Source: Chromobacterium haemolyticum DSM 19808
GTDB taxonomy: Bacteria > Pseudomonadota > Gammaproteobacteria > Burkholderiales > Chromobacteriaceae
DNA length: 64,000 bases
Reading direction: 5' to 3'
Assembly: GCF_000711885.1 (NCBI RefSeq)
Contig: NZ_JONK01000004.1
Location: 186,001 to 250,000 of the forward strand
The notes beneath the pieces were generated by a model. That model did not search any database and was not told the origin of the DNA. It saw only the letters and a list, made by a program, of their open reading frames with translations. A program made the position numbers and the translations under genes. Positions 1-10,055 of the stretch are shown in pieces (within the stretch, counting starts at the first letter, position 1; each line of letters begins with the position of its first letter).

Positions 1-496
1 CCACGGTCACCGACCACGTGCCGCCGGGCAGCAGGCCGGCAAAGGTGGCGATGCCCTTGCCGTTTTCAATCAGCGGAATCGATAGTGGCTCGTTGGGCGG
101 GATGTAAGCGCTGACCGACACGTCGTTCAGGTGGATCTGGTAAGCGATATCCTCATGGAGATCGGCGTCGTCGCGCACCTGCGGCCGCGGGCGGCCATGG
201 GTGATGGTGCGGCCGAATCTGGGCGTTTCTCCGCCCTGGAGGCAAGTCAGCCACATGGTGGTGAACTCGCTGCCTTCCGGATTGGTGCAGATGGCGTAGT
301 AGCGGTTGCCCGAATGGACGCCGCTGTGCTGAGGCTCGCCCGAAGTCAGATCGAGGTTGTAAAACACATTCCTTCCCAGGGTGCCCACCGAGTAGGTGCC
401 CGCGCCGCCGGTGAACACCGCGGGCACGACGATGAGCGAATTCGGGATATAGGGGTAAATGCGGACCTGACTGACTTTGGTAGGAAACGGCGCCAT
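1..496 (-). CDS. hypothetical protein, C-terminus cut by window edge
   Basis: An open frame on the minus strand starts at ATG 496 behind an AGGAG ribosome binding site and runs off the left edge, so at least 165 residues are visible. The protein starts MAPFPTKVSQVRIYPYIPNS. It is rich in Gly, Pro, Thr and aromatic residues, has no signal peptide or membrane segment, and looks like a beta-rich globular protein. I do not recognise the family. A GC-rich near-palindrome at 561-578 lies in its leader. The clear ribosome binding site makes the gene convincing; the function is unknown. Confidence 0.6.
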   Translation of the reverse strand, partial: MAPFPTKVSQVRIYPYIPNSLIVVPAVFTGGAGTYSVGTLGRNVFYNLDLTSGEPQHSGVHSGNRYYAICTNPEGSEFTTMWLTCLQGGETPRFGRTITHGRPRPQVRDDADLHEDIAYQIHLNDVSVSAYIPPNEPLSIPLIENGKGIATFAGLLPGGTWSVTV

Positions 497-649
497 GATT
501 TTCTCCTGGCTAATGAAACCGGTGATAGAGGATGCGAGGGCGCTTATTCGTATTGAATAGGTGGCGCCCGGCGCCCACTAAACCTAGACCAGGAAAATGT
601 TTTGGCTCCTGTGCTAAAGAGCAGACGGCGGCCATGCGCGGCCGCGGGC

Positions 650-1054
650 TTATTCCTGTCGCCCCGGCAAGGAGCTATGTTCATGAAATACCTTCCACTG
701 GCCCTGCTCGCGACGCAAGCCCATGCTGATGCGGTTGCTCAGCGACCTGAGCGTTTCCCCCGTCGGCGACAGGGCGGTATAGGTCAGCAGCGCGTGGCCT
801 ATGGCCAGTTCCGCGTTTTCACAGGACTCGATTGCCTGCGCGCTGACTTGAACCCTGTCCTCCCCCAGTGACTGAAACCACTGCTCGGCCATGCTGCGCC
901 AGGCGGCGATGCCGCGCAGAGAATCCCGCTCCCATATATCGAACACATGCACATCGTCGCTGTATAGGGCGGCGAACGCCGCGGCATCCTTGGCGAACAC
1001 CGCGGCGCCATAAGCCGCCAGCAGTTGTTCAAAAGCGCTGTGCGCTTGTTGCAT
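650..1054 (-). CDS. NTF2-like (SnoaL/DUF4440-type) protein
   Basis: This 134-residue protein has the pattern of the NTF2/SnoaL fold: an N-terminal helix with FEQLLAAYGAAVFAKDAAAF, then the LYSDDVHVFD strand, and C-terminal strands ending GQWKVFHEHSS. Such proteins are small cone-shaped domains used as isomerases, hydrolases or ligand binders; the substrate cannot be read from the sequence. The start ATG at 1054 has an AAGGAGC-type site upstream on the minus strand (in the complement of 1060-1066). It stands alone between two unrelated genes. Confidence 0.7.
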   Translation of the reverse strand: MQQAHSAFEQLLAAYGAAVFAKDAAAFAALYSDDVHVFDIWERDSLRGIAAWRSMAEQWFQSLGEDRVQVSAQAIESCENAELAIGHALLTYTALSPTGETLRSLSNRISMGLRREQGQWKVFHEHSSLPGRQE

Positions 1055-1223
1055 GTCCGGGCTCCTTGATGGGGATGGGGTCCTTGCTCCGGCTAATCAT
1101 AGAAACGCAGACGTCATTGCCGCAAGCGTCCGGTGGCAAGGGGGAGACAATGCAAGTGGCGTTGCCGTATGTGGCGGCTTGCCTTAGGGTGAGGTTCATC
1201 GCTCATTCGCTCCCGGTATCGCC

Positions 1224-1736
1224 ATGTCCTTGCTTCACTCCGAATCACCGTCGCTGTTTCAAATCCGTTCCGCGCTGGCGGAGGATGCCGAAGGTTTGAT
1301 CCGGCTACATTTCCGCGCGGTGCAGGCGATAGCGCCATCGTTCTACTCGTCGTCAGTGCGCGCAGCCTGGTCGCCGCCGCCCAGTCCCGCGCGCGCCGCG
1401 TGGATGCGGCAGACGATTGCCACTCCGGAACGTCGGGTGCTGCTGGCTGCGGCCGAGGGGCGCTTGGGCGGTTTTGCCATCTGCGCGCCGGAACAGGGTT
1501 TGTTGCAGGCGTTGTACGTGGACCCGGCCTGCACCGGCCTGGGCTTGGGCCAATGCTTGCTGGGCGCGGCGGAAGAGACGGTGAGGGAAACCGGCTGTGC
1601 CCGCGTCACGCTCAAGGCATCGCTGAACGCATTGGGCTTTTACCTGGCCATGGGGTATAGGCTGGGCGCGGCGGCGCGCCAGCCGCTGGCCGATGGTGTG
1701 GAAATGGACTGCCGGGAGATGGACAAGGCGCTCTAG
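1224..1736 (+). CDS. GNAT family N-acetyltransferase
   Basis: A 170-residue protein with a GNAT core. An N-terminal IRSALAEDAEGLIRLH strand-helix is followed by the ALYVDPACTGLGLGQCLLG acetyl-CoA pyrophosphate loop (Q/RxxGxG/A pattern, around residues 93-110) and the C-terminal ASLNALGFYLAMGY motif typical of the family. It should transfer an acetyl group from acetyl-CoA to a small molecule or protein amine; the substrate is not predictable. No strong ribosome binding site precedes the ATG at 1224. Confidence 0.75.
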   Translation: MSLLHSESPSLFQIRSALAEDAEGLIRLHFRAVQAIAPSFYSSSVRAAWSPPPSPARAAWMRQTIATPERRVLLAAAEGRLGGFAICAPEQGLLQALYVDPACTGLGLGQCLLGAAEETVRETGCARVTLKASLNALGFYLAMGYRLGAAARQPLADGVEMDCREMDKAL

Positions 1737-1834
1737 CGAAGTTTCTGGCTAGCCAACATTTGGCCCCTGGGCGTGTCGGACCCGAGATGTTCTGCGCAGC
1801 GCTTCAAGGCACTGATAAACGATTGTGAACCGGT

Positions 1835-2602
1835 TCATGGGTGTTTCGCCGCGATATAGCTGCGGCAAAAGCGCGCGGTCATGCCGGCGATCAGCGTGCT
1901 GGCTTCGGTGATGTCGGTCATCACGCGCTTGGGCGGCGGGTTTTCCGAGGCGCCGTGCCGGGCGTAGATGCCGAGGATGCTGGTGTTGTTGCAGGCGGCG
2001 GTGAACAAGCTGAGCTGCTCCGGGTCGGCGAAGGTGTCAATGGCGGCGCCTATGGACTTGGCATGGTGTTTGACGCTGTCCAGTATCTTGTACAAGGTGC
2101 CCCAGGTCAGCACTTTTTCCAGCGTGGTGCAGGTGGATATCAGGCCCAGCAGGAATAGCAGGTCGCGTAGATCGGGATCGCGCTTGCATAGGTAGAGAAG
2201 GTAGGACGGGTAGCGTTGGCGCGGGTTTTCGTAACGGGTGTGGACCTGGTCGATTCTGGGGTTGCGGCTGAACGGGTCTTCTTCTATCTGCTGAGCGCTG
2301 ATGGAGTGAAAGCCGCCGTCCTCGTAGGCGCTGAAACCCAGAAACTGGATCGGCATGCTGTTGATATCGCCAGTGGAGGCGCGCAGGGCGCCGTTGAGCA
2401 GCAGCTGCAGGCTGTAGAGACGTTGGGATACGTGCTCGGGATCGTCCAGGTCGTCGATATGGCGGGAATAGGCGTAGAACTGCATGCCGATGTGATCGTT
2501 TTCATAGCCCAGATCGATGTCGTTGCCGAAGAAGTTGTGGGCGAGATCGGGGTAATAGCCGCCGGCGGCGACGGTGATTTCCCATTTGTGTACTGGCGAC
2601 AT
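1835..2602 (-). CDS. conserved-looking protein of unknown function, 255 aa
   Basis: A 255-residue soluble protein starting at ATG 2602 behind a GGGAAG site. There is no signal peptide. It has an acidic N-terminal half with several YExx and DDLDDPEH segments, then a helix-rich stretch near residues 140-165 (RDLLFLLGLISTCTTLEKVL) and a C-terminal part containing RHGASENPPPKRVMTDI. I cannot assign a family or a reaction. Codon usage and base composition resemble the neighbours, so it looks like a real resident gene. A repeat element lies just upstream (2625-2724). Confidence 0.65.
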   Translation of the reverse strand: MSPVHKWEITVAAGGYYPDLAHNFFGNDIDLGYENDHIGMQFYAYSRHIDDLDDPEHVSQRLYSLQLLLNGALRASTGDINSMPIQFLGFSAYEDGGFHSISAQQIEEDPFSRNPRIDQVHTRYENPRQRYPSYLLYLCKRDPDLRDLLFLLGLISTCTTLEKVLTWGTLYKILDSVKHHAKSIGAAIDTFADPEQLSLFTAACNNTSILGIYARHGASENPPPKRVMTDITEASTLIAGMTARFCRSYIAAKHP

Positions 2603-2624
2603 GAAGCTTCCCTGACGGCGGTAA

Positions 2625-2724
2625 GAGCCTGTTCAAAGTCAGCCGCGCTTCGGCGGGATGGATAAAAAGGGGCGTTGGTTTTCGCCTCGTCTTGCCCTAG
2701 CTCGCGAGACTTTAGAACAGGCTC
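2625..2724. mobile_element. MITE-like repeat, short diverged copy
   Basis: The 100-bp element starts GAGCCTGTTCAAAGTC and ends with the inverted counterpart AGACTTTAGAACAGGCTC. These terminal repeats match those of the IS5-family element at 3664-4513. The interior keeps the CGCCTCGTCTTGCCCTAGCTCGCGAG part of the family but has lost the central portion. TAA precedes the left end, but no matching direct repeat is visible on the right. It lies in the gap between two divergent genes, unlike most other copies, which abut stop codons. Confidence 0.75.
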
Positions 2725-2859
2725 AAGATGGATGGGCGGGACGCGTATGGGCGTTTTGCCGCGCCGGATGCTAGCACAGTTCAAGCTTGTTGGCGTAAAT
2801 ATGGCGGATATGAAAACCCAAAGTCATTATTCGTGGGTTTTTAGATGGGGAGGTGGGCG

Positions 2860-3417
2860 GTGGCGTTTGACTGGCTATGCCCGGCGCCGGCCTTGCCGGC
2901 ACAGAGCCGCGACGGTTTGACCTTGCGGTCGGCCGCCATATCGGAGATGGAGGCGGTTTACCTGATGGGGAAGGATGCCTGGGGCGAGGGATGCTCCGAG
3001 GCCGACTACCTGCGTTTGTGTCGCGATTCGCGCAAATACCAGCGCGGCCGCTGGCATGTGTTGGCGGACGCGGGCGGCGGCTTGCTCTGTTCGGCGATTG
3101 CTTATCAGCTGCCGCGACTGGCGGGACGGGTGACATTGGGTTTGGGGTCGGTGGCCACGGGGCCTGAATGGCGTGGCCAGGGTTGTGCCAGCCTGGCCTT
3201 GAACGGCCTGCTCGCAGGATATCGGCGGCATTGCCGGGCAGAGGTGTTCTTGTTGTTCGCGGATATTGAATGGCGGTTTTATCAGCGTTTGGGTTTCATG
3301 CCCCTGCCACAGTCTTTGCAAGCGCATGGCAAGGCGGTGGGGATGGCGCGATGCGCGCCGGAACTGTGGGAAGACGTGCTGCTCGCCTTGGCTGAGCGGC
3401 CGCTGGGATATTTTTAA
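2860..3417 (+). CDS. GNAT family N-acetyltransferase
   Basis: I choose the GTG at 2860 because a GGGGAGG site lies six bases before it; an in-frame ATG at 2845 sits before that site. The 185-residue product has the GNAT signature around TLGLGSVATGPEWRGQGCAS (acetyl-CoA loop R-G-Q-G) and the late IEWRFYQRLGF motif. It is therefore probably an acetyl-CoA-dependent acyltransferase; the acceptor is unknown. It ends in TAA and is followed by an intrinsic terminator at 3436-3464. Confidence 0.75.
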   Translation: MAFDWLCPAPALPAQSRDGLTLRSAAISEMEAVYLMGKDAWGEGCSEADYLRLCRDSRKYQRGRWHVLADAGGGLLCSAIAYQLPRLAGRVTLGLGSVATGPEWRGQGCASLALNGLLAGYRRHCRAEVFLLFADIEWRFYQRLGFMPLPQSLQAHGKAVGMARCAPELWEDVLLALAERPLGYF

Positions 3418-3435
3418 GCGGCACCGGCGCGGTCA

Positions 3436-3464
3436 CGAATGGGGTCATTGCCCCATTCGCTTTT
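3436..3464 (+). terminator. intrinsic terminator after the acetyltransferase
   Basis: A perfect 9-bp stem (CGAATGGGG with CCCCATTCG) and a 6-base loop are followed by CTTTT. It lies 19 bp after the stop codon at 3417. Confidence 0.75.
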
Positions 3465-3490
3465 GGCCGCGTTGACGGCGCTAGGGCTTA

Positions 3491-3525
3491 GGGCCTGTGC
3501 AAAGTCTCGCTAGCAAGAGCGAGTC
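3491..3525. repeat. truncated end of the MITE family
   Basis: GGGCCTGTGCAAAGTCTCGC and the following AAGAGCGAG match the outer 35 bases of the repeat family. No second terminus belongs to it; it directly abuts the TTA that flanks the next, nearly complete copy at 3529. It is best read as a decayed or solo end. Confidence 0.6.
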
Positions 3526-3671
3526 TTAGAACCTGTTCACGATCTGCTGCGCGTCGTGAAGCGTTGCACGGTGAGTACAAGCTCAAAATGCTCATGTACC
3601 ACTCGTACATTCCGCTTTTTCGCTTGTTTTCGCCTTGTCTCGCTCTTGCTCGCCAGGCTCTTAGAGCCTGT

Positions 3672-4205
3672 TCAAAGTCTTTTGAGTAAGAGCCCCAAGA
3701 AGGCCAGATGGATGAACTGTAAGCTGGTATTGAGTTTCCGCTCGCAGTTCTTCCACAGCCTTCTGCTCTTTTCCAACCAAGCGAAGCTGCGCTCAACAAC
3801 CCAGCGTTTGGGCATCACCTTGAAGGTATGCAGCTCGCTCCGTTTGGCAATCTGCACCGTCACGTCCGCCCCCAGAATCTCACTCACGCCTTGAGCAAAG
3901 GGGTTGCCAACATAGCCACTATCCGCCAGCAGGCTCTGAGCCCCAATCAATCTGGATTTACATTGCCGTAGCGCCTGTAGCGCCCCTTTGCGATCCGTTA
4001 CCTCCGCTGTAGTCACGGCCACCGCATGTGGCAGGCCCTGCGTGTCCACAACAATATGGCGCTTGATACCTGAGACCTTCTTACCTGCGTCGTAGCCTTT
4101 TAACCCTGCTGTATCAGTGTTCTTCACGCTCTGCGCGTCCACGATCAAGAACCTGCTGCAAGCGTTCCGCCCCAGTTTCTCTCGGGCCGCGCCAACCTGA
4201 TTTTT
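3672..4205 (-). CDS. IS5-family transposase, OrfB part (catalytic)
   Basis: This frame encodes the C-terminal part of a DDE transposase. IVDAQSVKNTD carries the first Asp, SLLADSGYVGNPF the second, and RWVVERSFAWLEKSRRL the conserved Y/R-x-R-V-E-R-x-F-x-W region with the catalytic Glu. It is probably made as a fusion with OrfA by frameshifting or slippage near the A6 run at 4201-4206; I place its left part there. The open frame extends upstream to 4397 without homology. The stop TGA lies in the left inverted repeat. Confidence 0.85.
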   Translation of the reverse strand, partial: KNQVGAAREKLGRNACSRFLIVDAQSVKNTDTAGLKGYDAGKKVSGIKRHIVVDTQGLPHAVAVTTAEVTDRKGALQALRQCKSRLIGAQSLLADSGYVGNPFAQGVSEILGADVTVQIAKRSELHTFKVMPKRWVVERSFAWLEKSRRLWKNCERKLNTSLQFIHLAFLGLLLKRL

Positions 4206-4464
4206 TAAGCGCCTGCTCCAGCAGGCTGCCCCCTTCTCGCGGCTCACTCCACATGGTGAAATACGAATGGACGGTACGCCATTTGGGAAACGCTTCAGGA
4301 AGCATTCGCCATTGGCAGCCGCTTCGGAGCAGGTACAGCACGGCACAAAACACTTCATACAAGTCCACTCGACGGGGGCTTGTTCTCTTACGCGCACTTT
4401 CCAGAAGTGGTCTGATCACTTCAAATTGTTCGCGACTGATATCACTTGGGTAGCTTTTTCTCAC
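4114..4464 (-). CDS. IS5-family transposase, OrfA part
   Basis: The 116-residue N-terminal domain (SREQFEVIRPLLE, VFCAVLYLLRSGCQWRMLP, FPKWRTVHSYF) is the typical DNA-binding DUF4096-like head of IS5 transposases. The frame ends in 34 residues without family resemblance, after the A6 tract at 4201-4206. OrfB lies in the +1 (or -2) frame relative to this one, so ribosomal frameshifting or RNA polymerase slippage on the A run would join the two. Confidence 0.85.
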   Translation of the reverse strand: MRKSYPSDISREQFEVIRPLLESARKRTSPRRVDLYEVFCAVLYLLRSGCQWRMLPEAFPKWRTVHSYFTMWSEPREGGSLLEQALKKSGWRGPRETGAERLQQVLDRGRAEREEH

Positions 4465-4526
4465 CTCTGGATTTTCTCACACTACGCTACACTCAGAGAC
4501 TTTGAACAGGTTCTTAGAACAGGTTC

Positions 4527-5879
4527 TTAGAACAAGCTGGGCTGCGCGCCTTGCGGATGATCGATCAGCGCTTCGGTGCTGCCTTCGGCCAGGCGCAGGG
4601 AAACCCGCTCGCGGTTGCGCAGCTCTTCCGGGGATTTGACCGCGGTGCCGTCCTGTTTTTGCACGATGGCGTAGCCGCGGGCCAGCACCGCTTCAGGGTT
4701 GAGCGCCAGCAGGGTGGCGGCCAGGGTGTCCAGCTTCTGAGTTTGCCGGTTGAGCAGGTCCTGGCGCGCGCGTTGCAACCGGGTTTGCAAACGGTCCATG
4801 GCTTGGACTGCATGCGCCAGGTCGGGCCGACGGCGCTGCAACTTGCTGTCCGCCAGTTGCAGCGCCCAGCGCCGTTGTTCAAACAGACCGCTCAGCCGGC
4901 GTTGCAGCCGCTCTTGCTGACGCTGGAGCGCCTCGCGCTGGCGTTGCAGCTTTTCGCCCGGGTGAGCTAGCCGGCGCGCAAGGTAGTCCAGTTGCTGAGA
5001 CTTGTCGGTGAGCAAGCGGCCGAGCGCGCGCTCCAGCCCGCGCTTGGCGGTTTCGAGCTGAGCACTCAGGTGCTCGCGGCTGGGGGAGACCAGCTCCGCT
5101 GCGGCGGTGGGCGTGGGCGCTCGCTTGTCGGCCACGAAGTCGCAGATGGTGAAGTCGGTTTCGTGGCCGACGCCGCTGACGGTGGGAATGGGGCTGGCGG
5201 CCACGGCGCGGGCGACGATTTCTTCGTTGAACGACCACAGGTCTTCGATGCTGCCGCCGCCGCGGCAAACGATGAGCACGTCCACTTCGCGCCGCTCGCC
5301 GGCGCGCCGGATAGCGTCGGCTACTTGCTGGGCGGAGCCTTCCCCCTGCACTTGGGCCGGGTAGAGAATGACCGGGATGCCGGGCATGCGGCGGCGCAGG
5401 GTGCTGACCACGTCGCGCAAGGCGGCAGCGGCCGGCGAGGTGACGATGCCGATGGCGGCGGGGTGCGGCGGCAGCGGGCGCTTGTGCGCGGGGTTGAACA
5501 AGCCTTCCGCCTGCAGCTTGGCCTTGAGCTTTTCAAAAGCCTCGTACAAACGGCCCAGGCCGGCGGAACGCATCTGATCGACGTTGATCTGGAAATCGCC
5601 GCGTGCCTCGTACAGGGTGACGGTGCCCTTGAGCTCCACCTGCATGCCTTCCGCCGGGCGGAAGGGCAGTTGCGACACTTTGCCGCGAAACATCACGCAA
5701 CGCACTTGGGCGCGGCCGTCTTTCAAGGAGAAATAGGCGTGTCCGGACGCGGCCAGGGTGAGGTTGGAAATCTCTCCGCCTATCCACATCGGCGGCAGTC
5801 CGCTTTCCAGCAGATCGCGCGCCATGCGGTTGAGGGAGGAGACGCTGATGACGTCGTTCTGGGTGGTGGTAAAAAACAT
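4527..5879 (-). CDS. xseA: exodeoxyribonuclease VII large subunit
   Basis: The large subunit of exonuclease VII degrades single-stranded DNA in both directions with several XseB subunits. The 450 residues comprise an N-terminal OB fold (VISVSSLNRMARDLLESGLP, SNLTLAASGHAYFSLKDG), a catalytic core with the conserved GIVTSPAAAALRDV and VCRGGGSIEDLWSFNEE motifs followed by VSGVGHETD, and a long coiled coil (residues about 270-390) before a small C-terminal domain. I prefer ATG 5879; a GTG six codons upstream (5897) is possible. The stop codon TAA (4529-4527) doubles as the TTA flank of a MITE. xseB is not in the window. Confidence 0.95.
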   Translation of the reverse strand: MFFTTTQNDVISVSSLNRMARDLLESGLPPMWIGGEISNLTLAASGHAYFSLKDGRAQVRCVMFRGKVSQLPFRPAEGMQVELKGTVTLYEARGDFQINVDQMRSAGLGRLYEAFEKLKAKLQAEGLFNPAHKRPLPPHPAAIGIVTSPAAAALRDVVSTLRRRMPGIPVILYPAQVQGEGSAQQVADAIRRAGERREVDVLIVCRGGGSIEDLWSFNEEIVARAVAASPIPTVSGVGHETDFTICDFVADKRAPTPTAAAELVSPSREHLSAQLETAKRGLERALGRLLTDKSQQLDYLARRLAHPGEKLQRQREALQRQQERLQRRLSGLFEQRRWALQLADSKLQRRRPDLAHAVQAMDRLQTRLQRARQDLLNRQTQKLDTLAATLLALNPEAVLARGYAIVQKQDGTAVKSPEELRNRERVSLRLAEGSTEALIDHPQGAQPSLF

Positions 5880-5889
5880 GGTTGTCAAG

Positions 5890-6088
5890 TGATCCACAGC
5901 GGGGGGTGGAAAATATTTTCAGCTAAAGCGAGTTGAGTCTTGGCTTGCGTAGCGTTTGATATCTCTAAAAAATTCAATAAAATCAATAACTTGATTGTTT
6001 TCTTATCCAGGGCGGACTAAGCCTAAAAACGGCCTGGCGCTTGGCTTGAGAGCATATTTGCACAGTTTTATCAACAAAGTTATCCACA
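5890..6088. promoter_or_regulatory. DnaA-box and IHF-site cluster in the 492-bp xseA-mfd gap
   Basis: The AT-rich gap 5880-6371 holds a consensus DnaA box TTATCCACA at 6080-6088, an 8/9 box TTATCAACA at 6068-6076, and an 8/9 box TGATCCACA at 5890-5898. It also holds an exact IHF match (AATCAA-N4-TTG) at 5981-5993. No protein in the gap has a convincing ribosome binding site. The gap presumably also contains the xseA promoter, which I could not place. Whether DnaA binds is an inference. Confidence 0.45.
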
Positions 6089-6308
6089 GGGTTTTCCGTT
6101 TCAATCCTGTGACAATAGTTTTTCCTGTAAAAACAAGGGACAAGGCCTTTTCCCTCAGAGTCGCTGTCCTCGTTTGTCTTGATATTGCTCAAGTAAGCGC
6201 TTTCTTCTTTCATCCGAACCGGATGCCGGCGGGTTGGCTTTGTTGGCCGGTTATGCTTTTGGATTTCCCTGTCCGCGTTTAGGCAGAGCCCGGAATTTTC
6301 CTTTTTGG

Positions 6309-6371
6309 GGCTTGGTTCACGATCCGCCGCAACGCCGTATCGCCGACGCGTAGCAGATCGTAAACAGATGT
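6309..6371. mobile_element. internally deleted MITE remnant at the mfd stop codon
   Basis: The left side GGTTCACGATCCGCCGC and the right side GTAGCAGATCGTAAACAG correspond to the two inverted ends of the MITE family (compare GTTCACGATCTGCTGC in the copy at 3529). The interior is reduced to about 25 bp, so the segment can fold into a hairpin. The right end abuts TCA at 6372-6374, the complement of the TGA stop of mfd. It could also serve as the mfd terminator. Confidence 0.5.
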
Positions 6372-9776
<3,405 letters not shown>

Positions 9777-10055
9777 GCTGCTTCACTAGTTTTGGCGGTT
9801 TCGGGCTTGGCGGTTTCGGGATTATAGCAGCCGTCCGCCGCGCGCCGTTCGCTGGGCTTGCGCAAGGTCGGCGCGGCTTGTGTTCGGCGGGGTGAATATT
9901 TTCATCGGCATTGTCTGGCTGCATCCGGCAATTGCATATATTGTATGTCAGTCGGGTGGTTTTGTTTTTCATTTGGCATATATGCATTTGATTTTTTAAT
10001 GCAAAGTTAATTGCGGCGCGCGGCAGAGCGCCGGCGCGAACGGGGGCGGGGTGGT

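Larger units (their letters stand above)
3664..4513 (-). mobile_element. IS5-family insertion sequence (850 bp)
   Basis: The ends are GAGCCTGTTCAAAGTCT on the left and the inverted AGACTTTGAACAGGTTC on the right. A 3-bp TTA target duplication (3661-3663, 4514-4516) flanks it. Size, TNA target and a two-frame transposase fit the IS427/IS1031-like groups of IS5. It carries overlapping orfA and orfB on the minus strand, and the orfB stop lies inside the left terminal repeat. It inserted into the right end of an older MITE copy. Confidence 0.9.
3529..4526. mobile_element. MITE copy interrupted by the IS5-family element, at the xseA stop codon
   Basis: The element begins GAACCTGTTCACGATCTGCT at 3529 and runs to 3663. 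It is interrupted by the IS (3664-4513 plus a duplicated TTA) and ends with GAACAGGTTC at 4517-4526. Without the IS it is about 145 bp, the family length. It is flanked by TTA at 3526-3528 and TTA at 4527-4529; the latter is the complement of the TAA stop codon of xseA. This nesting shows the MITE was present before the IS arrived. Confidence 0.8.

Noticed and set aside
561-578. GC-rich palindrome in the leader of the first gene as a terminator
   Set aside because: No T-run follows on either strand, so there is no support for termination.
5995-6282. A possible 95-residue protein in the xseA-mfd gap
   Set aside because: No ribosome binding site, atypical composition, and it crosses the DnaA-box segment; more likely non-coding.
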